Shown here: positions 1 through 8,966 of the stretch, in pieces
How positions within the stretch are numbered: position 1 is the stretch's first letter
Layout: every line of letters starts with the position of its first letter
DNA from: Pirellulaceae bacterium
GTDB taxonomy: Bacteria; Planctomycetota; Planctomycetia; Pirellulales; Pirellulaceae
Assembly (NCBI GenBank): GCA_016784735.1
Contig: JADHUC010000021.1
Span: 1 to 55,726, forward strand
Reading direction: 5' to 3'
DNA length: 55,726 nucleotides
Notes under the pieces: generated by a model
Seen by the model: the letters and a program-made list of their open reading frames with translations, nothing else
Told to the model about the DNA's origin: nothing
Database searches by the model: none
Translations under genes and position numbers: made by a program

Positions 1-1125
1 ACCCGTTTCCGGTTCAACGGCCCGAATCTTGCCTCGGCCGCCGATGAGAAGAACGCCATCGGCGACGGCAACTTCCTGAACCGGAGCGACGCCTTCGTAG
101 GTGCGTATCACTTCGCCTGTGGCGACATCCAACGCCGAGACAGGCGCGTCCGCCGACAATGGAACGTACAGCCGGTCGTCGACGGCCACCATCACACGGG
201 TTGCGTCGCGAATACCTTTGCCTCCGGACAGTTCGCCCCACACACCTAGTACGAGTTCCGGAGACACGGACGGCGACGTTTCGCGCCGCACGACTCGCCC
301 CCAGCCGCCACCGGTCCAATCCGGCAGATCGCGCCGCCATAAGACGACACCGTTGAACGCGTCGCGAGCGACCAGGACCCATTTGGCGGCGATATTAAAC
401 AACGAAGTCGGCGTCTCGTCCTGGACGTAGAACAGTCGGCCGCCGGCGGTCACCATGGCGCTGATGCGAGGCCCCCAGTGCTTCTTCGACCACGCCGGTC
501 CGTCCATCCATTGCGTACGTCGCGGGGGACCGACGAACACGTCCTGGGAAACGGGATTCCGATCCGGCCCGTGGTCCCAATGAGTCCACTGGTCGAGCCC
601 CGCGGGCCAGGGCTTGCGGATAGAGGTTCCGGGTGTCGGGTTTCGGGTGTCAGGTGAGATCTTCAGCAGGACACCTCCCGGTACCAGTACCCGCAGGATC
701 TCCTCGTCCCGTATTCCGCGCCCCGCATCCTGCATCACAACCAAGTTCACCAAATTGTCGGCATACGGCAGGCGACCGCCCCTCAGACGATCGACGGACA
801 CGTTGCCATACAGCCCCAGCGACTGGATGTGTTCGCGGGCCGCGGCGACGTTCTCGGCGTCGGCATCGAGGCCGTGGACCAGGTAGCTGTCGTTTGCTCG
901 CAACGCGGCGGTCAGTTTCCCGTCGCCACAGCCGACATGGACGACCAGTCCGCCTTTGACGCCCGTGTCGTCGAGGATCGCCGCAACCCGGTCGTCACCG
1001 ACTGCCGCACGGAAGAAACTCAGGCACGCGATCACAACTGCGATCAGCACGCTCCACGGAAGTCGAACGCCCAAACGCTTTGCAGGAAAAGAACCCACGA
1101 GTTGGAGTGACGATATACGGTTCAT
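1..1125 (-). CDS. Exported methyltransferase-like/PQQ beta-propeller protein, 3' part outside the window
   Basis: Reading frame open from an ATG at 1125 to the left edge, so about 375 N-terminal residues are seen. A hydrophobic export signal lies at about residues 22-36. It is followed by a class I methyltransferase-like segment with an intact glycine-rich motif (VHVGCGDGKL), an acidic HGLDAD strand and LPYADNLVNLVV. From about residue 180 the sequence becomes PQQ-type beta-propeller blades (for example LVARDAFNGVVLWRRDLP). It is a tandem paralog of the gene at 1210-4506, which ends 84 bp upstream on the same strand, so the two probably share a transcript. The ATG is preceded by a purine-rich stretch (gaggg, then aagg). 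Family knowledge: such blades occur in BamB-like and quinoprotein dehydrogenase proteins. PQQ binding is not shown here and the function is unknown. Confidence 0.85.
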   Translation of the reverse strand, partial: MNRISSLQLVGSFPAKRLGVRLPWSVLIAVVIACLSFFRAAVGDDRVAAILDDTGVKGGLVVHVGCGDGKLTAALRANDSYLVHGLDADAENVAAAREHIQSLGLYGNVSVDRLRGGRLPYADNLVNLVVMQDAGRGIRDEEILRVLVPGGVLLKISPDTRNPTPGTSIRKPWPAGLDQWTHWDHGPDRNPVSQDVFVGPPRRTQWMDGPAWSKKHWGPRISAMVTAGGRLFYVQDETPTSLFNIAAKWVLVARDAFNGVVLWRRDLPDWTGGGWGRVVRRETSPSVSPELVLGVWGELSGGKGIRDATRVMVAVDDRLYVPLSADAPVSALDVATGEVIRTYEGVAPVQEVAVADGVLLIGGRGKIRAVEPETG

Positions 1126-1209
1126 TACCTTAATTCCCTCATGCCACGGTCTGGCAAGCGATTTCTGCAGCCCTCGACGTCGCTTCCTTCGCGATCGAGC
1201 TTCTCCAGC

Positions 1210-4200
1210 CTACTTTCGTCCAAGGCAAACGACATGCCCGTCCGTTGTCGACATGAACAAGCGGCCGGAGGCTGCGATCAGGCCGTCGAACACGGGTGGC
1301 GACTGGAGCGTGGTTTCGGCCAGCTTCTTCCCGTCGGCGGCTGAATACACTCGCAGCATGGCACCTTTGCGGCCTTCAAACGATGCCATCGGGTCGTCCG
1401 CGTCCACGACGTCCGGTGGGCCGGCGACGAACAGGTGTTTTCCTGCCAGGACCATTCCGCGGATGCGTACGGGGACCCAGTCGTACCAAACGGGAGGTTG
1501 AAGACGGGTGTATCCGAGCCCTTTTGTGGCGCCTCGAGTCAGGTCGTCCAGCACGGGTTCGGTGTCGTTGTCGTCGGCCAGCAGGAGATAGCCCTTGTCA
1601 CCGGGCGTGAACAGCGGGCTTTGCCTGTTCCGCGTTGGGAATACCTGCAGGGCGTAAGTCCTTTCAGGTCCCATGACGAGCAACTGCCCGGTCTTCGCGC
1701 CTCGGTGCGCGTGATACCAACCGGGCCAGTTGGCCGAGTACATCCAGAAGGTCCGGTTGAACCACGTGTCGTCCAGGAAACCGGCGGTGGGCGCAAGGTG
1801 AATCCCGGTGTGCCGGTCGCCCATGCTCATCCCGCCGTACTTCTGTTTGTACTGTTCGGCCAATTCGGGATGCGCACTTTCCATGTACCGGTGGAAGCTT
1901 CGGATGTATTCGTATCCCTTGCTCAAGTCCGGATCCGCTACGGTGTATCCTTCCTTCGAGATGTCCAAGGCCACAACCGGATTGTCCGGATCGCGCATGA
2001 CGAACGGTGCGTCCTGTTTGATGAGTCTGCGGTCGAACTTGTACTGTCCCAAGTAGATGTAGCCGCCTTGGCTGACAAGGATGTCCGAGTGCGTGCCTTC
2101 CATGTGATATGAAGGGATATAGGGCTTGCCGACGGCGTCCTGGCGCGTCGGCGTCCATGTGTCCAGGTGAGTTTCGTGTACGACCTCGCCCGTTTTCGGG
2201 TCAAGCCCGTAAACCCAGATGCCACCGTCCAGGAACGTCGAACGCCCCGCCGTGCAATAGGCGATGCCGTCTACCAGCAGCACGCTTCCGTGAACGCGCC
2301 ACGGAGATTCCAGTTGGCTGAACGCGACGATCCGCTGATCGGCCGGAGCGGCTCGAAAGCGCCAAGCCAGTTCGCCATCTGCGGCTCGCACGCAGTACAC
2401 AGAGCCATCCGCACAGCCAAACAGAACCCCACCACTGTAAACGGTTGGCGGAGAATCAATCCGGCCGCCGGCTGTAAAGTGCCAAAGCTCGCCCCCGTCG
2501 TCCACATCCAGCGCGTACAGCGTGTGCTGGTCCTTGGCCGCCACGTATACACGGTTGCCGCAAGCCACCGGCGGCGTCAGTGGTCCCCGTAGATTCACCT
2601 GCCATCCGCTGGACACCTGCGCCGGAACCTCCGCAACGGTAGCCCCACTTCGGCTCGCGTCATGGCGGTACATCGGCCAATCGGAGGAAATGACCAATGA
2701 CGAAGAACCAATGTCCAATGAACCGAAGGCAGGGCCGCGCTCAAGACGACTGGTCCGGTCACCCTTCGACTCCTTGACCTCATCACTTTTCGATTTGTCT
2801 GCAGGAGCCAGCGCAAGGAGCCCGGTCAATTTGACGCCTGGATAGCAGAAACAGGGCGTCGGGGGGACGTACAGCAAGCCGTTGCTGGGCATCACGCCGT
2901 AACGGCACGCTCCGCGGATCCAATCGTTGTTCGCATGATTGTCGTCGGTCAGGCTGACAAACTCGGCGCCGCGGAACTGAGTGATCAGGAACCGCTCGGT
3001 TGCCTTGGCGCGGTAGCAGCGAAGGTGATGCCCCGGGCTCTGTACGCTCGACGGATCAATGACCTTGGCTGGCTTGCCCGTAGCCAAGTCATAACCGGTG
3101 ATACCATCCGGCGAAGCATGCCAAACGCATTGTTGTGCCACAAACATGTCCATGGGCCGCATCGACCCGCCGCCCGTTTTTGCCGACCATTGGGTCTCGC
3201 CGGTCTTTGCCGAGCGGGCAACGATATTGTTTCCGCCGCCTTCGAGTACGAGATCGCGGTGAAGGATGAGCGTCCTCTCGCCGGCTCTCTTGCCTGCCCC
3301 GGTAGGCTGACGCCATGATTCCTCGCCGCCATCCAAGGTCAGGCAGACGATATCGGTGCCGGTGCTGTAGACGACGCGATCGTCGGCCGCAGCCAGCGTC
3401 TGGGACAGATACCGGTCAGCAGTAGCTCGCCAACGGATTTGCCCGGTGTCGGCGTCAACGGCAGTGATTTCTCCTCTTACCTTCGCGTTTCTTGCCGCAA
3501 TCGGAGCCAGACGGAGAACCAACGTGCGATCGCAGAGCATAATCTCCTGAGTGTTGTCCGTGCCGTCGATCGTGCGCAACGTCTTGCCGGTGGCCGGATC
3601 GAGCACTTCGAGCGGACCGCGATGGCTGAGCGTCGCGTACAAGTGGCGGCTGTCGCCCACAATTCGTCGCGGTGCGCTTGGCGGCCTCCCGCGTAGAGCC
3701 GCCCCTCGCCATTCATCGCCGCGCCAATCGGGAAGCGGTCGCTTCCACAGCAGGATGCCGTTAAAGGCATCGCGGCCGATCAGCACCCAGCGGTCCGGAA
3801 CGGGATCGGCGGTGATGCTTGTCAGCCCTTCGTCGACGACATAGAACATCCGCCCACCTGCCGAGATCATGGCCGGCACGCTGGAGATGAATTCATGGCT
3901 GCGCGACCACAATGGGCCGCATTTCCACTTCAGTCGCCGCGGCGGCCCCACCTGCGTATCTTGGGCAACGGCGTTGTTTGATGAATCGTGCAGAAAGTGC
4001 GTCCACTGGTCGATATCGTCCGGCCAAGGCTTGCGGATTGAGGTTTCGGGTTTCGGGTTTCGGGTGTCGGGCGAGATCTTCAGCAGAACGCCCCCCGGTG
4101 CCAAGACTCGCAGAATCTCCTCATCTCGCACCTCGCATCCTGCATCCCGCATCACGATCAGATTCACCAGGTTGTCTGCGTACGGCAGATGCTTGCCATC

Positions 4201-4506
4201 GAATTTGTCCACCGATACTTGGCCATACAATCCCATCGAATGGATATACTCACGGGCCTTTGCGACATTTGCCGCATCGGTGTCGAGTCCGTGCACCAGG
4301 TAGCTGCTGTTGGCGTGCAGCGCGGCGGTGAGTTTGCCGTCGCCGCAGCCGAGGTGAACCACGACTCCGCCTTTGATTCCGCTGGCCGCGAGGATCTCTT
4401 GCGCCAAGCCTTGTTCGGCGACGTTTGTCTCTTGTGAGAAAGCTCGATTCGCGACGCAGATCAGCGCGATGGCCGCGTACCTACCGAGATTTGTCTGTAA
4501 CAACAC
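1210..4506 (-). CDS. Exported methyltransferase-like/PQQ beta-propeller fusion protein (about 1098 aa)
   Basis: I chose the GTG at 4506 because a GGAGGA Shine-Dalgarno sequence lies 6 bases upstream and translation then begins with a clean signal peptide (LGRYAAIALICVANRAFS). The longer reading from 4578 would start inside an inverted repeat. Residues about 35-160 resemble a class I SAM methyltransferase: VHLGCGDGKL, HGLDTD, LPYADNLVNLIV and LRVLAPGGVLL. Two halves of PQQ-type propeller blades follow (ALDVDDGGELWHF, YCVRAADGELAWRFRAAP, YGLDPKTGEVVHE). The linker between the halves and a loop after the methyltransferase-like part contain sequence that looks like intergenic repeats read in frame (see findings). 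A tandem paralog follows at 1-1125. Function unknown; a periplasmic or surface role fits the signal peptide. Confidence 0.88.
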   Translation of the reverse strand: MLLQTNLGRYAAIALICVANRAFSQETNVAEQGLAQEILAASGIKGGVVVHLGCGDGKLTAALHANSSYLVHGLDTDAANVAKAREYIHSMGLYGQVSVDKFDGKHLPYADNLVNLIVMRDAGCEVRDEEILRVLAPGGVLLKISPDTRNPKPETSIRKPWPDDIDQWTHFLHDSSNNAVAQDTQVGPPRRLKWKCGPLWSRSHEFISSVPAMISAGGRMFYVVDEGLTSITADPVPDRWVLIGRDAFNGILLWKRPLPDWRGDEWRGAALRGRPPSAPRRIVGDSRHLYATLSHRGPLEVLDPATGKTLRTIDGTDNTQEIMLCDRTLVLRLAPIAARNAKVRGEITAVDADTGQIRWRATADRYLSQTLAAADDRVVYSTGTDIVCLTLDGGEESWRQPTGAGKRAGERTLILHRDLVLEGGGNNIVARSAKTGETQWSAKTGGGSMRPMDMFVAQQCVWHASPDGITGYDLATGKPAKVIDPSSVQSPGHHLRCYRAKATERFLITQFRGAEFVSLTDDNHANNDWIRGACRYGVMPSNGLLYVPPTPCFCYPGVKLTGLLALAPADKSKSDEVKESKGDRTSRLERGPAFGSLDIGSSSLVISSDWPMYRHDASRSGATVAEVPAQVSSGWQVNLRGPLTPPVACGNRVYVAAKDQHTLYALDVDDGGELWHFTAGGRIDSPPTVYSGGVLFGCADGSVYCVRAADGELAWRFRAAPADQRIVAFSQLESPWRVHGSVLLVDGIAYCTAGRSTFLDGGIWVYGLDPKTGEVVHETHLDTWTPTRQDAVGKPYIPSYHMEGTHSDILVSQGGYIYLGQYKFDRRLIKQDAPFVMRDPDNPVVALDISKEGYTVADPDLSKGYEYIRSFHRYMESAHPELAEQYKQKYGGMSMGDRHTGIHLAPTAGFLDDTWFNRTFWMYSANWPGWYHAHRGAKTGQLLVMGPERTYALQVFPTRNRQSPLFTPGDKGYLLLADDNDTEPVLDDLTRGATKGLGYTRLQPPVWYDWVPVRIRGMVLAGKHLFVAGPPDVVDADDPMASFEGRKGAMLRVYSAADGKKLAETTLQSPPVFDGLIAASGRLFMSTTDGHVVCLGRK

Positions 4507-4817
4507 TTTATCTCCTCCGATTCTTGGTAGCGTGGTTCTCTGTCTTGGCCGCGATCTTGACGTGGGGCACGTTTCCAACGTGCCATTGCGTTATCGGCAC
4601 GTTGGAAACGTGCCCCACGCGATGCACGCACCGATCTAGACTGTAACAAGACACGCGGCCATTTCAACAGACGCGGATGATCTGGGGACGCAAAACCTCT
4701 CGTGGTGCTGTCCAAGAGGCACGGAGGCCATTAGACTCTTGGCAACGTTCTCGGCGGTTTTAGCGGGACCACTGCAAGGATCGCCGCCAACCGAGCCTTC
4801 CTACTGGACGATACACC
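4507..4817. other. Divergent intergenic region between propeller gene and antiporter
   Basis: 311 bases without a supported gene. It must hold the start signals of the leftward propeller gene (Shine-Dalgarno at about 4512-4517) and of the rightward antiporter gene. The only clear structure is the inverted repeat at 4561-4619. I could not pick out convincing -35/-10 boxes. Confidence 0.5.
4561..4619. repeat. Perfect 24-bp inverted repeat with 11-nt loop
   Basis: The arms at 4561-4584 and 4596-4619 are exact reverse complements and flank the 11-nt loop 4585-4595. Each arm contains the shorter palindrome GGCACGTTTCCAACGTGCC. There is no T-run on either side, so this reads as an intergenic repeat or cruciform element more than a classical terminator. 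It lies between divergent genes, where a terminator would not be expected. Confidence 0.85.
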
Positions 4818-6200
4818 ATGGACGAACATATTGAATTCCGAGGTGGGGCCTGGACGAGCGTTGTGCCACTGGTTGTGTTCATTGTGGCAACTGGTGCCCT
4901 CGTGATTGCCGGGGCACCGGTGGTCGAGGGCATGATCCTGGCGGCGATGGCCGGCATATCACTTGGGTTACTGTTGGCCCGCCGGCCGGGAGTGTACACC
5001 GAGCGGGTCTTTGCCCTGATGGCAGATCGCACGGCCACTGTTGCGATCGTGGCTTGGCTGTGGGCTGGTACATTCTCGGGAATCCTGAAGGACTCGGGCT
5101 TGGTGGAGGCCATTGTCTGGATCGGCGCCGAGCTGGACGTCACTGGCGCGGCTTTCACCGTCTTGGTGTTCGTGTCGTCGGCGTTGTTCGCAGTGACGGT
5201 CGGCACCGGTATGGGCACCGTGCTTGGCTTCACGGCGGTGATGTATCCGGCCGGCATCGTGCTGGGTGCCGACCCGGCGGCTGTCATGGGAGCAATCATC
5301 AGCGGCGCCGCGTTGGGCGACAACCTTGCCCCAATTTCAGACACGACGATCGTTTCGGCTGCCACACAAGAGACCGACGTCGCAGGTGTGGTACGCTCGC
5401 GGCTGAAGTACGTGCTGATCGCCGCCGGGCTCTCTTGCGTGCTGTTCGCCCTCTTCGGAGGTGGCGAGGCAGCCGTTGATATACAGAAAGCAGAACGGCT
5501 GATAGCCGATACAGCCGATCCGGCGGGACTTCCCATGCTGATTCCCGCAGCCATCGTATTCTTCGTCGCCGTGATCGGGCGAAACTTTCTGGCCGCGCTC
5601 ACCGCCGGGATCATCGCCGCCCTGGTGATTGGGCCGCTTTGCGGCGTGTTCCCATTGCGGGACGTATTGCACGTTACGCACGAAGGCTTGGTGGAAGGCA
5701 GTGCCGTCGACGGCGCAATGTCACTGATCCCCATCTGCATCCTGACGCTGCTACTGGTGACGTCCATGGGCATCATGGCCGATTCCGGCTTTCTTGCGCA
5801 GTTAATGGCATGGCTGGACCGCACGGTGGCGCGCGGCGTGCGCAGCGCGGAAGGCACGATCGTGGCAATGATTTCGTTCGCCAATCTGTGCGTCTCGGTG
5901 AACACCGTCGCTATGATCACCGTTGGCCCCTTGGCCAACCGGCTTCGCAAACGACACCAAATCCATCCGCACCGCAGCGCCAACCTGATGGACACGATCT
6001 CCTGTTCGTTTCCCTACATCCTGCCATATAGTGCACCGATCGTGGCAGCCGCGGGGATCCAGCGGACGCTGGCCAAGGATTACGAGTTTGTCCAGGTGCT
6101 CTCGTGGGCACAGGAAGCCCCATTCATCTTCTACGGGCTTATCTTGTTCCCGCTGATGATCGTAGTGGTCGCCACCGGGTACGGGCGGAAGGCAGGGTAG
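4818..6200 (+). CDS. NhaC-family Na+/H+ antiporter
   Basis: A 460-residue integral membrane protein with about ten or more hydrophobic segments along its length. At about residues 163-177 it has GAALGDNLAPISDTT, matching the conserved GD-x-x-(S/A)P-x-SDTT signature of the NhaC antiporter family (Na_H_antiporter, PF03553). A partly similar stretch in the second half (MISFANLCVSVNTVAM, then ANLMDTISCSFPYILPYS) is consistent with the internal inverted duplication of this fold. Family role: sodium or other cation exchange for protons across the inner membrane; some relatives exchange malate/lactate or amino acids, so the substrate is inferred. The start ATG lacks a strong Shine-Dalgarno sequence. 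It stands alone on the plus strand and converges with the hydrolase gene ending at 6246. Confidence 0.9.
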   Translation: MDEHIEFRGGAWTSVVPLVVFIVATGALVIAGAPVVEGMILAAMAGISLGLLLARRPGVYTERVFALMADRTATVAIVAWLWAGTFSGILKDSGLVEAIVWIGAELDVTGAAFTVLVFVSSALFAVTVGTGMGTVLGFTAVMYPAGIVLGADPAAVMGAIISGAALGDNLAPISDTTIVSAATQETDVAGVVRSRLKYVLIAAGLSCVLFALFGGGEAAVDIQKAERLIADTADPAGLPMLIPAAIVFFVAVIGRNFLAALTAGIIAALVIGPLCGVFPLRDVLHVTHEGLVEGSAVDGAMSLIPICILTLLLVTSMGIMADSGFLAQLMAWLDRTVARGVRSAEGTIVAMISFANLCVSVNTVAMITVGPLANRLRKRHQIHPHRSANLMDTISCSFPYILPYSAPIVAAAGIQRTLAKDYEFVQVLSWAQEAPFIFYGLILFPLMIVVVATGYGRKAG

Positions 6201-6245
6201 AAGCTGCACCCGAAGCCGCGTCGGTGCCCTGACCGCCGTGTGCTC

Positions 6246-8786
6246 CTATTTCAAAAGAATGGTGGCCACGGGATCGGGCTGGACGACAAGGGAGATTCTC
6301 CCACCATCTCTTGACAGTGTCAGCGGTTCGTCGGTGCCGACTTGAGTCGCACTTGCTGGGTCGCCTAGCCTCGCCGACAACAGGGATACCGAAACTTGCC
6401 GTGGCGGGTTGTTGGGCGAGTCTGTCTGGGAATCAATCACGTGCAATACGTGGGCGTTGGCGCTGCGCGTCATGATAAAGCGGTAGCGGCGCTGATCCTC
6501 CGGGTTGACCACAAGTGTCGGCTCGGTCGCCGCCAGTCGCGCCAACCCACTCCAAAACGGATGTTCGATACGGAAGGCTCCGTCGCTGGTCGTGAATAGA
6601 TGCGCCTTGCCCTCGCCGAAACGGTTGCTCAAGATAGCCGCAGCCGGACCTTTCGCTTGAAGGTGCGCAACGATCTTGGCGGTTGTCGGCTCGACGCTGA
6701 CCGCCATCGGCGCCCAGGCAACTGGCGGATCGCCGAAGGCCCGTCCCATGTCCGGATCGTCGAAGACCAGCGGAATCCGGGCGGCCGAGCCACCGGCCCA
6801 ATCGCGTCCCTTCGTGTCTACCACACGGACGGCTCGCACGTCGGCGTACTGCCGGTCCTCGCCCTGAAACAGTTCCTTCAGGATCTTGACGCGAAGTTTC
6901 TCGACTTGCACCGGGGGTGTCAGCGGCATCACGATTTCACGAGTGGACGCACCTTGAACCGAGGCGATTTGCTTCCATTCATCTCCCTCGAACGCTTCGA
7001 TTTCGACATCAGCGATCTGGTACGGGCCGTGCCGGTTGACCACCTCGACGCGGGCTGCGTCGACGCGCTTAGGTAGTGTCAATTCGATCCAATGCGGCAT
7101 CGGTGTGCCGCCCGATGCCCACGCTTCTCCTGGGCCGCCCGCCAGGACGTTGGCCCCGAACGCTTCGTTGTACTCGGAATCGACTTTGATCGTTGCCTTT
7201 TGCGAATCCGCGGGGAAGGCTACCTCGCCCGTCCACCGGACGCCGTACAAGTCGCTTAGGCCGTAGGCTTCCCGCCGCTGGGCCTTCTCGTCCAGTAGCG
7301 AGGCATGCCCAAACGCGATCAGGTGGCCTCCGCCCTTGGCGTACTCGCGCAACTGATCCAGATGCGTCTGGTCGAGCACGGCCAGTTCTGGAACGATGAC
7401 GGCGCGGTATTCGTCGAGCGCCGCGGGCCAACTGCCGCCCTGGGCCGACATGTACAACAACCGACTGAATACGCCGCGGCGCAGTAACGCGTCGCTAATC
7501 GTGACAGCACTTTGCCACGCGCCCTGTTGTACACCCTGATAGCGACTCCAAAACGGATTCGCGCCTGGCAGTCCCGGTCCTCCCGCTGCTGGCGTGCCGA
7601 CCACGATTGCCACGTCGGCGTATGGCCGGGCGTCCTTGACATAAGGCTTCACCTGGCGGAACCACGCGCCGGCGGCTTTGGCTCGCTCGAGGTCCTCGCC
7701 AAAGGTGCCCGAATGGCCCGGGGTCAACGCCCAATGGACGCCGGCGCCCTGGCAAATCACAATTGCCGTCCCCGCGATGGCTTGCTTGTCCGTCAAGTGC
7801 GACGGAGGCGGTACATCCCCCAAAGGCGAGAACCAGGAACTGCCGAGTTTGAAATTGATGTCCAGCGGTTTGGGCAACACCCAAGCCATACGGGCAAGTT
7901 GATCGTTGCGAGCAAAACCGTGGCCTTCATTGAACAAGTACTGAAGCCGGGAACCTACCAGGTCGGTCCAGATGCCCGCCGGCAGAAAGCTGCTGCCCGA
8001 GCCGTTTGCGGTGTAGATGCAGGCCGTCTGCCCCTGCTCGCGCCGGATCACGTCGATCTCGTCCAGATAGCCCGCCAGCGTGCGGGCGTTGAATTCGGCT
8101 AACCGTGCCGGCGAGGCCTTTTCGAAGGGCTCGCCGAACATTTCCTCATAGCCTTTCGCGACCCACGGACTCGATGTGTTCAACCGCTCGTGGAAGATGT
8201 CGTGCCAGATACCATGGATGGGACCATAGTTGGTGAGCAATTCGCGCACCTGTTCGACCGCTTTCTGATGGAAAGGCGAATGCAGAGTCTGGTAGCGCGT
8301 CGGCCAGCGCGGGCTGAATACAATCGGCTTTCCCTGTTTGTCCAGCGTCGACCATTCGTCAAATTCCGGGTTGCCGTCGCTGATAGCATTGAAGTAGAAG
8401 ATTAGCGGAAGCTCCTGGCGCTGACAGGCCGCAGCCAATTCGCGCACGAAGTCGCGTTTGGTTTTGAAATCGGTGGTCTTGGTATCGTGGAAAACCAACC
8501 CGTCGATCCACTTGTCATAGAAAACCAGGTGCGTCGCGCCCGTCTCTTTGAAATCCTTCACCCATTGGTCTGCGTCGAACTCGATGCCCAGGTTCTCCAT
8601 CCACTGCTGGATCGTGTAAGGCTCCAGCGGTTCGTAGATGAAGCCGGTCATGACACTGACCGTTGGCATCTTCATCCAACAGTCTCGCGGCTGGTCGGCG
8701 GAATCCTCGCCAGCGGCCTGCGCAGTCCGTTGAGCGGCCAGAAGTCCTGTGATCACCAAGAGCAACACGTGACTACGAATCTTCAT
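6246..8786 (-). CDS. Secreted alpha-fucosidase-like glycoside hydrolase with beta-galactosidase-type GATase-like domain
   Basis: 846 residues with a signal peptide (HVLLLVITGLLAAQRTAQA). Residues about 35-360 look like a glycoside hydrolase (beta/alpha)8 barrel of GH29 type: FKETGATHLVFYDKWIDG, then GPIHGIWHDIF at a strand end where GH29 enzymes carry a catalytic Asp. Residues about 390-500 resemble the Rossmann/GATase-like trimerisation domain of GH42-type proteins (DEYRAVIVPELAVLDQTH, then GGGHLIAFGHASLL). A discoidin-like stretch with EWKQIASVQGASTREIVM follows. The ATG has GGAGA at a suitable distance. It is the last gene of a minus-strand run with an oxidoreductase and a sulfatase, which supports glycan breakdown. 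The family is inferred from pattern, not confirmed; the substrate is unknown. Confidence 0.7.
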   Translation of the reverse strand: MKIRSHVLLLVITGLLAAQRTAQAAGEDSADQPRDCWMKMPTVSVMTGFIYEPLEPYTIQQWMENLGIEFDADQWVKDFKETGATHLVFYDKWIDGLVFHDTKTTDFKTKRDFVRELAAACQRQELPLIFYFNAISDGNPEFDEWSTLDKQGKPIVFSPRWPTRYQTLHSPFHQKAVEQVRELLTNYGPIHGIWHDIFHERLNTSSPWVAKGYEEMFGEPFEKASPARLAEFNARTLAGYLDEIDVIRREQGQTACIYTANGSGSSFLPAGIWTDLVGSRLQYLFNEGHGFARNDQLARMAWVLPKPLDINFKLGSSWFSPLGDVPPPSHLTDKQAIAGTAIVICQGAGVHWALTPGHSGTFGEDLERAKAAGAWFRQVKPYVKDARPYADVAIVVGTPAAGGPGLPGANPFWSRYQGVQQGAWQSAVTISDALLRRGVFSRLLYMSAQGGSWPAALDEYRAVIVPELAVLDQTHLDQLREYAKGGGHLIAFGHASLLDEKAQRREAYGLSDLYGVRWTGEVAFPADSQKATIKVDSEYNEAFGANVLAGGPGEAWASGGTPMPHWIELTLPKRVDAARVEVVNRHGPYQIADVEIEAFEGDEWKQIASVQGASTREIVMPLTPPVQVEKLRVKILKELFQGEDRQYADVRAVRVVDTKGRDWAGGSAARIPLVFDDPDMGRAFGDPPVAWAPMAVSVEPTTAKIVAHLQAKGPAAAILSNRFGEGKAHLFTTSDGAFRIEHPFWSGLARLAATEPTLVVNPEDQRRYRFIMTRSANAHVLHVIDSQTDSPNNPPRQVSVSLLSARLGDPASATQVGTDEPLTLSRDGGRISLVVQPDPVATILLK

Positions 8787-8966
8787 TTCGAATCTCCGTT
8801 CATGGGACGGTTACCGTTTTCGCTTTCAGTAGGTCCCGTCTGCCGGACGGGACCTGGAATTTTATCGCTGGAGTTCACGCTTCAGCGTGTCTTCGGGCAC
8901 GCTAAGTAGTGAACTCCAGCAACTCGCAGGTCCCGTCCGGCAGACGGGACCTACTATTGGGCCTCG
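8787..8966. repeat. Nested inverted-repeat block: two GTCCCGT hairpins enclosing a TTCACGCT palindrome
   Basis: The arms at 8828-8855 and 8928-8955 are a perfect 28-bp inverted repeat. Each arm also folds on itself: stem GGTCCCGTC/GACGGGACC around a 5-nt loop. Between them, 8869-8889 and 8898-8919 form an imperfect repeat around GGAGTTCAC...GTGAACTCC. It sits between the Gfo/Idh/MocA gene and the hydrolase gene on the minus strand. The same two motif families recur at 11723-11834, and the first recurs at 19042-19123. Confidence 0.85.

Noticed and set aside
4760..5995. 411-codon frame antisense to the antiporter gene
   Set aside because: It mirrors the NhaC gene in the opposite strand, is rich in Ser/Thr/Ala/Pro low-complexity sequence and shows no family pattern.
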